A stretch of DNA of 43,921 nt, from positions 1-43,921 of the forward strand of contig NZ_CALJEM010000032.1 in assembly GCF_938074695.1 (NCBI RefSeq), in the 5' to 3' direction. The notes under the pieces are model-generated. The model was not told where the DNA came from, searched no databases, and was given only the letters and a program-made list of their open reading frames with translations. Shown here piece by piece: positions 17,975-26,234 of the stretch (its first letter is position 1; every line of letters begins with the position of its first letter). Source of the DNA: an uncultured Thermosynechococcus sp. (GTDB lineage Bacteria > Cyanobacteriota > Cyanobacteriia > Thermosynechococcales > Thermosynechococcaceae). Position numbers and translations under genes: made by a program.

Positions 17975-19081
17975 ATGTCCATGGTTGCAGTTGTGGTGGC
18001 GATCGCTATCCTAGGAGTTCTGATTTTTGTTCATGAATGGGGGCACTTCATCGCTGCCCGCAGCCAAGGCATTCATGTCAACCGCTTTTCCATCGGCTTT
18101 GGTCCTATTCTTTGGAAGTTTCAGAGCAAGGACACCGAGTACGCCCTGCGCCTGATTCCCCTAGGGGGCTATGTGGGCTTTCCAGACGACGATCCCAATA
18201 GTGACGTTCCTGCCACCGATCCCAATCTCTTGAGCAACCGTCCGATCTTAGACCGCGCCATTGTCATCAGCGCGGGGGTGATTGCCAATCTGGTTTTTGC
18301 CTATTTGCTACTGCTAGTGCAAGTGGGCGTCATGGGAATTAGTCAGGCCACCTACCATGAGGGGGTGCTGATTCCGGCGCTTGTCCCCGAAAGTAGCCTT
18401 GTGGCCACCAAAGCAGGCATTCAGCCGGGGGATTTGGTTTTAGCCGTAGATGGCCAACCCTTGGGGGCCGATGCCAATAGCCTACCCAACCTGATGCGAG
18501 CCATTCAGCAACATCCGCAGCAACCCCTGACCCTGACGATTCAACGCCAAGGGCAGATCAAAGAGATCACCGTGACGCCAGAGGTGAGTGAGGACGGCAA
18601 AGCCCGAATTGGGGTTCAACTAGCGCCCCATGCGGACATCCATCGTGAGCATACCCTAAACCCGATTAAGCTAGTTACCGCCGCAGCAGCGGAGTTTCAG
18701 CGGGTCATTGTACTCACCCTAGAGGGGTTTCGGGAAATTTTCCAGCACTTTGATCAAGCGGCTCAACAGGTCTCTGGACCGGTGGCGATCGTGGCGATGG
18801 GGGCAGACATTGCCCGCTCCAATGCTGAACAGCTCTTTACGTTTACGGCTTTGATCAGCATTAACCTTGCTATCATCAACATTCTGCCCTTTCCGGCTCT
18901 TGATGGCGGTCAGCTACTCTTTTTATTGGTGGAAGCGCTGCGGGGTCGTCCCTTGCCCAATCGCATTCAAGAGGGTGTGATGCAAACGGGGCTAGTTTTG
19001 CTCCTCGGACTTGGGATGTTCCTCATTGTTCGCGATACCGTGAACCTCACGGGCTTGGACTGGGTGCAGCAACTCTTTTAA
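17975..19081 (+). CDS. rseP: RIP metalloprotease RseP (site-2 protease)
   Basis: 368 aa intramembrane zinc protease. HEWGH at residues 21-25, in the first membrane helix, gives the zinc ligands and catalytic Glu. NILPFPALDGGQ near residue 308 supplies the third ligand (Asp). One PDZ domain (about 125-205) lies between, instead of the two in Escherichia coli RseP, as is usual in cyanobacteria. Such enzymes cleave anti-sigma factors and other membrane proteins. nth starts 3 bases after the stop, so the two are likely co-transcribed. Confidence 0.93.
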   Translation: MSMVAVVVAIAILGVLIFVHEWGHFIAARSQGIHVNRFSIGFGPILWKFQSKDTEYALRLIPLGGYVGFPDDDPNSDVPATDPNLLSNRPILDRAIVISAGVIANLVFAYLLLLVQVGVMGISQATYHEGVLIPALVPESSLVATKAGIQPGDLVLAVDGQPLGADANSLPNLMRAIQQHPQQPLTLTIQRQGQIKEITVTPEVSEDGKARIGVQLAPHADIHREHTLNPIKLVTAAAAEFQRVIVLTLEGFREIFQHFDQAAQQVSGPVAIVAMGADIARSNAEQLFTFTALISINLAIINILPFPALDGGQLLFLLVEALRGRPLPNRIQEGVMQTGLVLLLGLGMFLIVRDTVNLTGLDWVQQLF

Positions 19082-19084
19082 GTC

Positions 19085-19753
19085 ATGGCTATTACTCGTC
19101 GCCTCTGTGCCAGGAAACAACGGGCACTGGAAATTCTCACCCGTCTTAAGCGCCTCTATCCCAATGCCACCTGTAGCCTCAATTTTGCCAATCCGTTGCA
19201 ACTCCTGGTGGCTACGATTTTGTCTGCCCAGTGTACCGATGAACGGGTGAATCAAGTCACACCGGCGCTGTTTGCTCGTTATCGCGATGCCGAGGACTTT
19301 GCAACGGCGGATTTGGCCGAGCTAGAACAGTACATCAAGTCCACTGGTTTTTATCGCAACAAAGCCCGCCATATTCAAGGCGCCTGTCGCCGCATTGTCG
19401 AAGTCTATGGGGGGCAAGTGCCCAAGGTGATGGAGGATCTGCTGTCGCTGCCGGGGGTAGCCCGGAAAACTGCCAATGTGGTTCTTGCCCACGGCTACGG
19501 CATTTTGGGGGGAGTTACTGTGGATACCCATGTCAAGCGGCTGAGTCGGCGCCTCGGTTTGACTCAAGAAACGGATCCCGTGAAAATTGAGCGAGACTTA
19601 ATGCGCCTGATCCCCCAACCCGATTGGGAAAACTGGTCAATTCGCTTGATTTACCACGGCCGCGCGGTTTGTCAAGCCCGTCAACCCCAGTGTGAAGCCT
19701 GTGAACTCATTGATTTGTGTGCCACGGGCAAGAAGCTCATACCCAAGTCATAG
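19085..19753 (+). CDS. nth: Endonuclease III (DNA glycosylase/AP lyase)
   Basis: 222 aa. It removes oxidised pyrimidines and cleaves the abasic site in base-excision repair. The helix-hairpin-helix LPGVARKTANVVL contains the catalytic Lys, and the catalytic Asp lies in GGVTVDTHVKRLSRRLG. The 4Fe-4S cluster cysteines at the C-terminus follow the family pattern CX6CX2CX5C (CQARQPQCEACELIDLC). Complete and unremarkable. It is followed by the remnant of a Uma2-type gene. Confidence 0.95.
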   Translation: MAITRRLCARKQRALEILTRLKRLYPNATCSLNFANPLQLLVATILSAQCTDERVNQVTPALFARYRDAEDFATADLAELEQYIKSTGFYRNKARHIQGACRRIVEVYGGQVPKVMEDLLSLPGVARKTANVVLAHGYGILGGVTVDTHVKRLSRRLGLTQETDPVKIERDLMRLIPQPDWENWSIRLIYHGRAVCQARQPQCEACELIDLCATGKKLIPKS

Positions 19754-19763
19754 GGGATTGTAG

Positions 19764-19935
19764 ATGACAACCTAACCGCAACTACTGGCCAGCAGCGTGT
19801 CGCTCTCTATGGCCTCACTTGGCAGCAGTAGGAAGAGATTCTCAATGCTTTGCCGCAAATCCGTGCTGCTCATTTGATTTGATTGCGGCACGCTTGAGAT
19901 TACAATGCCCCTGAGGATCCACTTTGCAACGGTAC
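19764..19935 (+). pseudogene. N-terminal remnant of a Uma2/DUF820-type nuclease-fold gene
   Basis: The frame at 19781 gives GQQRVALYGLTWQQ, TAG (19829) in place of the expected Tyr, then EEILNALPQIRAAHLI. After a two-base loss at about 19880 it continues in another frame as [13 protein letters not shown]. The ATG at 19764 (MTT) is also out of frame with the rest. This is the start of the cyanobacterial Uma2 (DUF820, PD-(D/E)XK fold) family, where intact copies read LTWQQYEEIL...[12 protein letters not shown]. The C-terminal two thirds are missing, replaced by the gloB upstream region. A broken, truncated copy of a family known to be mobile and abundant in cyanobacteria. Confidence 0.7.
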
Positions 19936-19942
19936 TGCCACG

Positions 19943-20701
19943 ATGATGATTTATCGCCTCAATGCCCTGACGGATAACTACATTTTTCTGCTCCACGATC
20001 CGCAAACGGGGACAGCGGCAGTGGTGGATCCGGCAGAGCCGGAGCCTGTTCTTGCCAAGTTAGCGGAATTGGGAGCAACGCTGACGGCCATTTTTAATAC
20101 CCATCACCACTGGGATCATGTGGGTGCCAATCGTGCCCTGCGATCGCGCTTTCCCAATATCGAGGTCTATGGCAGCTGTGAGGATCAAGGGCGCATTCCA
20201 GAACAGACCGTCTTTCTCAAGGCGGGCGATCGCGTTCCCTTTGGCAACACTGATTTTGAGGTGCTGTTTGTTCCCGGCCATACCCGCGGCCACCTTGCCT
20301 ACTATGCCCCGGAAACGGGTGACCTATTCTGCGGCGATACGCTCTTTGGCGGTGGCTGTGGACGTCTCTTTGAGGGCACACCGGCGCAAATGCTGGAGTC
20401 TTTGAACCAACTGCGGCAATTGCCGGAGAGTACGCGGGTTTGGTGCGCCCACGAATATACCCAAAAGAACCTCAGCTTTGCCCTCACCGTGGAAGCCGAC
20501 AATCCTGTTCTGCAGGAGCGCTACGCCCAAGTTTGTCGCGATCGCGCCCAAGGGAAAAGCACGATTCCCAGTACGATTGGCCTTGAGAAGGCGACCAATC
20601 CCTTTTTGCGCTGTGAAGTGAGTGCCATTCAAGCAGCCGTGGGGGCCACCACACCCCTCCAGACCTTTACACGCTTGCGGGGTAAACGGGATCAGTACTA
20701 G
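19943..20701 (+). CDS. gloB: Hydroxyacylglutathione hydrolase (glyoxalase II)
   Basis: 252 aa metallo-beta-lactamase-fold enzyme that hydrolyses S-D-lactoylglutathione in methylglyoxal detoxification. The binuclear metal motif THHHWDHVG is at about residues 52-60. Further ligands are in [11 protein letters not shown] and [16 protein letters not shown], and the C-terminal substrate domain ([17 protein letters not shown]) is intact. The two ATGs at 19943 and 19946 are equally possible starts. It is transcribed in the same direction as nth, but the dead Uma2 gene lies between. Confidence 0.93.
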   Translation: MMIYRLNALTDNYIFLLHDPQTGTAAVVDPAEPEPVLAKLAELGATLTAIFNTHHHWDHVGANRALRSRFPNIEVYGSCEDQGRIPEQTVFLKAGDRVPFGNTDFEVLFVPGHTRGHLAYYAPETGDLFCGDTLFGGGCGRLFEGTPAQMLESLNQLRQLPESTRVWCAHEYTQKNLSFALTVEADNPVLQERYAQVCRDRAQGKSTIPSTIGLEKATNPFLRCEVSAIQAAVGATTPLQTFTRLRGKRDQY

Positions 20702-20763
20702 CAATCTCGCTGATGCCAAGAGAACGGTAATCTAGTTCTATACCCCTTACCTAGAAAGTTGCC

Positions 20764-22083
20764 ATGGCAGTTTCCTATCAGAGTCGCTTTTTTAACTTCT
20801 GGCGACGGCAATGGCAGTATTGGCAGCAGCAGTGGCAACGCCAAAAATGGCAGGTTGAAAGTACCCTTAGTGGCACGCTTCAGGTCATTGGCGCGATTCT
20901 AGCCCAGTTTTGGCAGCGGGGACTTCCCCAACTCATGGGGACGGTCTCTCAAGTACGTCAACGCCTCCTACCGAAACCCACGGCAGCTCCTCCTGCCGAT
21001 GAAGCCCTGTTAAGGGTGATGTCCGCTCTCTCCCTCACAGGAGGAGAAGATGAAGCTTTGGCCGTGGCGATCGCCCCCCTTGCCCGCCCCCTGCCTTGGT
21101 GGCAGCGCTGGATCGCGCCTTTGCACCGCTGGTTTCACCCCCCGTCTAAGACGTTACTGCCACAGGACACCCCCTTGGCACAGCGGCAACCCTTTTACCT
21201 CGCCTGCGATCGCATCGCCAAATCCCTGTTGATAGTGGATGAGGCTGCCCGTCCCTTGAAAGTCTTCACCGCTGCAGAACAGCAGCACATCGAACAACGG
21301 ATTACCTATGCCCTGGCAGTGTACTATCAGCGCCTTCGGCAGTGGTATCGGCGGCGGCATCACTGGCTCTGGGGCCGGCGGGAGAGATCGCTCAAAGCAG
21401 GCTCTACCCCCCAGTTCTGTTTGGTGGGAACCTTTCTCGCGCAACTTCAGCTCACAGGAACAGGGGAAGGGGATTTAGCCTTGCCCCCCCTATCTCCCCT
21501 AGGGGCAGCTATCCAATGGGTGCGATCCCACCTCCCCTTGAGACGCAAGAACCCGCTATCTCTAAGGCGAGTCCAGGGAATTGCTACGCTCCTGGGAACC
21601 CAACAAATGGTGCTCATTGGCAGCGATAATGAAATCCTTTACACCCTTAGCCCTGCCCAACAGGCGCAAGTTCTAGCCTGGATTGAACGCCATCTCCACC
21701 CCTTCAAACTGCCCTTCCGAAATTGGCTGAGTCAACTCTCCTACTGGCTAGGGGGAGTCCAGCCGCCGCTGGGGGCAGCCGTGAATTCGCCACTATTGGC
21801 AGCTACGGATCCTTTACCTGTTTTTTCGCCAGGGGAGACGCTGCTCAGGCTAGGGAGCACATCCACAGCTCATTTGTTACAAGCAGAAACTGCGGCCACC
21901 GGTGTCCATCTGAATCCAGAGCAGCTGATTCTCGATGTGGATGCCGCTCTCATTGGCTACGAACTCCACTGGTTTGAACGACTGCTGCTGTGGTGCGATC
22001 GCCTGTTTTTGTGGATTGAAGAACACCTGATTGGCTGGGGTCGTTGGCTCTTACAACAGTGGCAGCGCCGGCGGCACCCCTAG
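20764..22083 (+). CDS. Hypothetical Trp/Gln/Arg-rich protein
   Basis: 439 aa, very rich in Trp, Gln, Leu and Arg. The N-terminus is amphipathic (RRQWQYWQQQWQRQKWQ), and similar WF-x-RLL-x-W motifs recur at the C-terminus (HWFERLLLWCDRLFLWIEEH). The middle (about 270-300) contains a more globular-looking stretch, QGIATLLGTQQMVLIGSDNE. No signal peptide or clear membrane helix, but the amphipathic ends suggest peripheral membrane association (inference). I do not recognise the family; similar proteins exist in cyanobacteria as far as I recall. The gene is 62 bases after gloB and in the same direction. Confidence 0.6.
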   Translation: MAVSYQSRFFNFWRRQWQYWQQQWQRQKWQVESTLSGTLQVIGAILAQFWQRGLPQLMGTVSQVRQRLLPKPTAAPPADEALLRVMSALSLTGGEDEALAVAIAPLARPLPWWQRWIAPLHRWFHPPSKTLLPQDTPLAQRQPFYLACDRIAKSLLIVDEAARPLKVFTAAEQQHIEQRITYALAVYYQRLRQWYRRRHHWLWGRRERSLKAGSTPQFCLVGTFLAQLQLTGTGEGDLALPPLSPLGAAIQWVRSHLPLRRKNPLSLRRVQGIATLLGTQQMVLIGSDNEILYTLSPAQQAQVLAWIERHLHPFKLPFRNWLSQLSYWLGGVQPPLGAAVNSPLLAATDPLPVFSPGETLLRLGSTSTAHLLQAETAATGVHLNPEQLILDVDAALIGYELHWFERLLLWCDRLFLWIEEHLIGWGRWLLQQWQRRRHP

Positions 22084-22183
22084 CGCTCCTCAATCTGACG
22101 AATCGAATCGCATCCATCATTTCCTTAGAGGACTGCATATTCCCCTGTGGGCGGGAGAGTTTCGATAGGCTAGCTTTGGGATT

Positions 22184-22414
22184 CTATTCAACAAGATATG
22201 TTGATATGTTAAACACAGGGATACGGCGGCAAAAATTTCCACTGAGAAAGAGCGCCACGGACTGAATCATTTGCAGATCGCTCCTGTTGGGACTCAGAGC
22301 AGGGGGGCGATCGCGATCCGCAACGGCATTATCAAAATTGCCGAGGAGCAAGTTAGATACATAGGCTTCAGTGTACTGGGGATTGAGGGCGATCGCCATT
22401 CCCAGGAATGACAA
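22184..22414 (-). pseudogene. Possible TPR-protein remnant
   Basis: The 401-base space between the hypothetical gene and the CysQ-like gene holds a 76-codon minus-strand frame. Its start resembles one and a half tetratricopeptide repeats: MAIALNPQYTEAYVSNLLLG, then NFDNAVADRDR and ALSPN. Intact TPRs read AIALNP-x-AEAY...G-x-x-x-AI-DYDRAI-LNP. The rest of the frame has no similarity I can see. Because only a fragment is present and its flanks are not coding, I read it as debris of a TPR gene. A functional short protein cannot be excluded. The remainder of 22084-22484 contains a gccggc...gccggc palindrome (about 22431-22446) and nothing else I can name. Confidence 0.35.
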
Positions 22415-22484
22415 CTATGCCGGCGCCCCATCGGGATGCCTGCCGGCAGACGCTAGACCCACGATAGCCGATTAATCGGGGATT

Positions 22485-23366
22485 CTAAGCAGAGCCAAAG
22501 GACAGTTGAACCGTCGTAATTGCCTCCACCAAGGGCGATCGCAAGGCAGCCACGTACTCCGGCCAGCCAATGAGAATGGGTTGCTGGTGGGCAAGGGTCT
22601 CTCCCTGCAAACCGCTGGCATCAAAGCGCAGTGGATTCCCTTGCAAGTCAGTGCAAACCAAACCTGCCGCCGTGGCTAAAGCCAAGGGAGCTGTGGTGTC
22701 CCAAAGCTTGACCCGCTGATTTAAGTAAAGATAGAGTCCTGCTCGCCCCAAAATCACTTCGATTACCTTGAGGCCAAAACTGCCTAGAAAGCGAAATTGG
22801 ACTTGAGGCAATACCCGATGAATCGCCTCCCCGTAGGTGCGGTAGTCGCGATAGCCAATCATGATCGGGCAATGGTTTTCACTGGGGGAGGGCGGGCAAA
22901 CGGGTAACAGCGGGACAGGCGGCCCGCCACTGCTCATCTGAAAGAGTCCCCAGTCTTTACCACCGTAGTAAAGATGATCCAGATTGGGAGCATAGATCCA
23001 ACCCGCCACTGGGCTGTAGTACTCCAGTAATCCCACCATGAGGGCATACCCTTGGCGATGGTGAATCAGATCGTCGGTGCCATCGAGGGGATCAATCAGC
23101 CAGTAGCGATTTTTCTGTTCTCGAAACACCGCTTGGGAGGCGGCATTTTCTTCGCTGATGATGCCATCTTCGGGAAACCAAGCGCGAAATTTCTGACTCA
23201 GCAGCCGATCCAAAAAGCGATCAATACTAGTGGCAAAATCTTGGCGTCCCTTTTCAATGACCTCAAAGGGTTGCTGTGCCAGTTGCCGTGCCCGCTGTCC
23301 TGCTTGGCGCAGGAGTTGATTGATCCGCCAGATTTGGCTAGCAGTCAGGGGAGGAGAAGTTGTCAT
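22485..23366 (-). CDS. CysQ-like 3'(2'),5'-bisphosphate nucleotidase / IMPase superfamily
   Basis: 293 aa. It belongs to the lithium-sensitive phosphatase superfamily: EDGIISEEN carries the metal-binding Glu, and WLIDPLDGTDDLIHHRQGYA the Asp-Pro-Leu-Asp-Gly core. KLWDTTAPLALATAAGLVCTD provides the third metal Asp. The 'GTDDL' variant and the LYY-type middle fit bisphosphate nucleotidases (PAP phosphatase, sulfur assimilation) better than inositol monophosphatase, though this is a judgement by eye. Its ATG overlaps the TGA of a small upstream frame (ATGA), suggesting translational coupling. Confidence 0.75.
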   Translation of the reverse strand: MTTSPPLTASQIWRINQLLRQAGQRARQLAQQPFEVIEKGRQDFATSIDRFLDRLLSQKFRAWFPEDGIISEENAASQAVFREQKNRYWLIDPLDGTDDLIHHRQGYALMVGLLEYYSPVAGWIYAPNLDHLYYGGKDWGLFQMSSGGPPVPLLPVCPPSPSENHCPIMIGYRDYRTYGEAIHRVLPQVQFRFLGSFGLKVIEVILGRAGLYLYLNQRVKLWDTTAPLALATAAGLVCTDLQGNPLRFDASGLQGETLAHQQPILIGWPEYVAALRSPLVEAITTVQLSFGSA

Positions 23367-23539
23367 TTGAGGTCTAGCCGTCCACTTTCTTTTAGTTTGG
23401 CGCTAAAGACCAGCGGCTCCTGTGGCGATCGCTGGCGTAACTGTTCGAGAATAGCAGCTTTACCCCCCAAAAACCCTGACCAACGCTGTCGCCACCGAAG
23501 TAGGAATCTGCTCAGGGTAGAATGGAAGTCTTGATCCAA
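23363..23539 (-). CDS. Probable small protein translationally coupled to the CysQ-like gene
   Basis: A 58-codon frame on the minus strand. It can only start at the TTG at 23539, because a TGA stop precedes it directly in frame. It ends with TGA at 23363-23365, sharing ATGA with the CysQ-like start. The product is basic. Its middle reads RWRQRWSGFLGGKAAILEQL and it ends FSAKLKESGRLDLK. Base composition and the HIP1 site look like real coding sequence here. The other two frames on this strand have stops in the same stretch. I do not recognise a family. The TTG start and lack of a strong ribosome site keep confidence moderate. Confidence 0.45.
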   Translation of the reverse strand: MDQDFHSTLSRFLLRWRQRWSGFLGGKAAILEQLRQRSPQEPLVFSAKLKESGRLDLK

Positions 23540-23581
23540 TCACCACTGTTCTAGCCTAGCGGGAACCAAGGATATTTGAGG

Positions 23582-24856
23582 ATGTTTTGGACAACTCGGC
23601 GATGGCAACGCCGCTGGTCTGCTTGGTTTTATCCATGGCGGGGGATGGATTGGGTTCTCCTCATTGCCGTCTGGCTAGTTACGCTGCTGGGGGCAGTGGC
23701 CATTCACAGTGCCGAACTGCACATTGGCGAAAAGGATGGCTTCCAACATCTGGCGATCGCTGGTATTGGGACAATTTTGCTTTTTCTGCTAGCCCGCGTT
23801 CCAACCTCGGTCTTTCTCTCAGTGCACTGGTGGGTTTACGGCATTAGTTGCGCCCTCCTACTGGCTGTGAACCTATTTGGCGTTGAAGCCAATGGCGCCC
23901 GCAGCTGGCTGCCTATTGCTGGCTTTAATTTGCAGCCTTCAGAACTGACCAAAATCTCCATCATTCTCACCCAAGCTGCCCTCCTGCAGCGAGTGCCTGC
24001 CGATGGCCTCAGTGGCATTCTACGGGTGTTTGCGGCAACGGTTTTGCCCCTGGGGTTGATTTTAGCTGAGCCTGATCTGGGGACTTCGCTGGTCTTTGGG
24101 GCGATTACTTTGGGGATGCTCTACTGGGCAAATGCCCGTTTGGGCTGGATTGTGCTCATGCTTTCCCCGTTGGTGGCGGCCATTCTCTTTGCCCTGCCCC
24201 TGCCCTATGGACTCAACCTATGGCTTTGGTTTCTGTGGACATTGGCCATGGGAGTTGTGGCTTGGCAGAATCTTCCCTTGGGTTGGATTGGGGCGATCGG
24301 CGGCATTGTCCTCAATCTTTCGGGGGCAGGTCTGGGCCAGTTGCTGTGGAGTGTTCTCAAAGACTACCAAAAGGATCGCCTCTTGATGTTCCTAGACCCC
24401 GATAAAGATCCCTTGGGGGCGGGCTATCACCTCATCCAATCCCGCATTGCCATTGGGGCGGGTGGCCTCTGGGGGCGGGGGCTGTTTCACGGTACGCAGA
24501 CGCAATTGGGGTTTATTCCTGAGCAGCACACGGACTTTATTTTTTCGGCCATTGGGGAGGAATTGGGCTTTGTGGGAGGTTTGCTGGTTTTAGGGCTGTT
24601 TTGGTTGATTGGCCTGCGGCTGCTGCAAATTGCCAATAGTGCCCGCGATGATTTTGGCTCCCTGTTGGCGATCGGCCTTTTCGCCATGTTGATGTTCCAA
24701 GCAGTGGTCAATATCGGCATGACAGTTAATTTGCTTCCTGTGACAGGTATTCCCCTCCCCTTCCTCAGCTATGGCCGTTCTGCGCTGCTGGCAACCTATA
24801 TTGGTTTGGGGCTGGTGCAATCGGTGGCCAATCACCGCCCGCGATCGCGCTACTAG
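23582..24856 (+). CDS. rodA: Rod-shape-determining SEDS protein RodA
   Basis: 424 aa polytopic membrane protein of the FtsW/RodA/SpoVE family, the peptidoglycan glycosyltransferase of the elongation machinery. About ten hydrophobic helices are visible. Conserved stretches are GARSWLPIAGFNLQPSEL (with ILAEPDLGTSLVFGAI after it), GAGYHLIQSRIAIGAGGLWG, FIPEQHTDFIFSAIGEELGF and the C-terminal PVTGIPLPFLSYGRSALLAT. The ATG at 23582 has AAGGA nine bases upstream; a TTG two codons earlier is less likely. RodA is preferred over FtsW by the compact length and the motif set. Confidence 0.9.
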   Translation: MFWTTRRWQRRWSAWFYPWRGMDWVLLIAVWLVTLLGAVAIHSAELHIGEKDGFQHLAIAGIGTILLFLLARVPTSVFLSVHWWVYGISCALLLAVNLFGVEANGARSWLPIAGFNLQPSELTKISIILTQAALLQRVPADGLSGILRVFAATVLPLGLILAEPDLGTSLVFGAITLGMLYWANARLGWIVLMLSPLVAAILFALPLPYGLNLWLWFLWTLAMGVVAWQNLPLGWIGAIGGIVLNLSGAGLGQLLWSVLKDYQKDRLLMFLDPDKDPLGAGYHLIQSRIAIGAGGLWGRGLFHGTQTQLGFIPEQHTDFIFSAIGEELGFVGGLLVLGLFWLIGLRLLQIANSARDDFGSLLAIGLFAMLMFQAVVNIGMTVNLLPVTGIPLPFLSYGRSALLATYIGLGLVQSVANHRPRSRY

Positions 24857-24915
24857 GTCGAATCACTCTTTGTTAAAATCTGTTAAAACTAATGTAGCCG
24901 AATCCCGACAGTTCC

Positions 24916-25083
24916 ATGAGCGAGTCCCCAGAATCCACATCTTCCCCTACCGAGCAGCCCAGTTACGTCAAATTGGCGATGCGAAACATGGTGCGCAAGG
25001 GGGGTAAATCCTTGACCCATTTCGCCCTCACCAGTATTGGTCTGTTGGCGTTGCTGGTGGGCTTGTCCTACCTCACCCGTTAG
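24916..25083 (+). CDS. Small membrane protein, DUF3285-type
   Basis: 55 aa. A polar Ser/Pro/Glu N-terminus (MSESPESTSSPTEQPSYV) leads to a basic segment, MRNMVRKGGKSLTHF. One membrane helix follows (residues about 37-52, ALTSIGLLALLVGLSYL). This organisation matches the cyanobacterial DUF3285 family, as I remember it: short, single-pass and of unknown role. Twenty-one bases separate it from ybeY on the same strand, so they probably share a message. A direct repeat, tgttaaaa-tc-tgttaaaa, lies just upstream (24872-24890) and may be part of the promoter region. Confidence 0.75.
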   Translation: MSESPESTSSPTEQPSYVKLAMRNMVRKGGKSLTHFALTSIGLLALLVGLSYLTR

Positions 25084-25104
25084 TTAAGAACCAAGAAAAA
25101 ACGA

Positions 25105-25584
25105 ATGACGGTTACCGTCTATCTGGAACTCCACGTCCCTTCTCTACCCTCTGAGGTGGCAGCACTGCCTTGGAACCTGTGGTTTGCAACTTGGATCGGG
25201 ATGGTTGAACCAAAGGCCGGTAAAGCGTATGAGCTGACGCTGCGCTTGACAACCGACGCCGAACTTCGAGTTCTCAATCGTCAATATCGCGATCGCGACA
25301 CCCCGACGGATGTCTTGGCCTTTGCCACGCGGGATCAGGCTCTGCCCTTCCCGTCGGAGGAACCAGAATACCTTGGTGACATTGTCATTTCTGCTGAGAC
25401 CGCCCAACGGCAAGCCACCGCGGCAAACCATCCCTTCTTAACGGAAGTGAGTTGGCTTGCTTGCCATGGCCTGCTGCATCTATTGGGCTGGGATCATCCC
25501 GACGAGGTGCACTTGAGCCGAATGCTGGCGCAGCAAGCGCGCTGCCTAGAAACGGTGGGACTGACTCCCCCTCTCCTTTGTTAA
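25105..25584 (+). CDS. ybeY: Endoribonuclease YbeY (rRNA maturation factor)
   Basis: 159 aa zinc-dependent RNase involved in 16S rRNA 3'-end maturation and ribosome quality control. The diagnostic motif [11 protein letters not shown] (three histidines that bind zinc, residues about 121-131) is intact. It is preceded by [17 protein letters not shown] and [11 protein letters not shown], both conserved in the family. Length is normal. It follows the small membrane gene by 21 bases; dgkA comes 172 bases later, as in many bacteria, where ybeY and dgkA are neighbours. Confidence 0.93.
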   Translation: MTVTVYLELHVPSLPSEVAALPWNLWFATWIGMVEPKAGKAYELTLRLTTDAELRVLNRQYRDRDTPTDVLAFATRDQALPFPSEEPEYLGDIVISAETAQRQATAANHPFLTEVSWLACHGLLHLLGWDHPDEVHLSRMLAQQARCLETVGLTPPLLC

Positions 25585-25756
25585 CTGGAACTCTTTTCTT
25601 TCCTGCAAGATGTGCTTCAATGGGAGGCGTTTAGGGGTTGAGTGCTACGGTGTTTTTCCCCCTCTACCCCAGGAGGGGTCAAAACTAGATAAATCGCTCA
25701 GCAACTGAGTAATGATTTTCGCTGTGATGGGTAAACTAGGGAGTAACTGAAGTGGT

Positions 25757-26209
25757 ATGACGCAGCAAGCAATGACTGCCTGTGCCGAAAAGGTGGCAAA
25801 AACAGCACTAAGGCGACAGCACTCCCACCGCGTAGCCTTTTCTTTATTGAGTAGTTTTCGCTATGCTTGGAATGGTGTGGCCTATGCCTTTCAAACGCAG
25901 CGCAATTTCCGCATTCACACCGCAGTTGGCCTAAGCGCGATCGCCCTCAGTGGTTTGCTAAAACTTCCCCCCGTTGAAGTGGCAGTGATTTTCCTCACAA
26001 TTGCTGTGGTGATGGGATTAGAGCTGCTGAATACGGCGCTGGAAGCGGTGGTGGATCTCACCGTTGGCAAGGAATACCATGATCTTGCCCGTATTGCGAA
26101 AGATTGTGCCGCCGGTGCGGTTCTCCTCAGTGCCATTGCCGCAGTGGGGGTGGCGATGACCTTAATTGTCCCCCCCTTGGTTTACCCGATGGTGGGAATG
26201 CTACTATAG
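25757..26209 (+). CDS. dgkA: Diacylglycerol/undecaprenol kinase family membrane protein
   Basis: 150 aa. Small integral-membrane lipid kinase that phosphorylates diacylglycerol or undecaprenol. After a polar leader, the family block SFRYAWNGVAYAFQTQRNFR is followed by three membrane helices. The catalytic motif GLELLNTALEAVVDLTVGKE contains the Glu and Asn residues, and HDLARIAKDCAAGAVLL follows. Gram-positive-type members use undecaprenol; the substrate here is not decided. A GC-rich inverted repeat (cccctc...gaggggt, about 25662-25680) lies upstream but lacks a T-run. Confidence 0.9.
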   Translation: MTQQAMTACAEKVAKTALRRQHSHRVAFSLLSSFRYAWNGVAYAFQTQRNFRIHTAVGLSAIALSGLLKLPPVEVAVIFLTIAVVMGLELLNTALEAVVDLTVGKEYHDLARIAKDCAAGAVLLSAIAAVGVAMTLIVPPLVYPMVGMLL

Positions 26210-26234
26210 GTTGCGATTAAATCAGGAGGAATGG

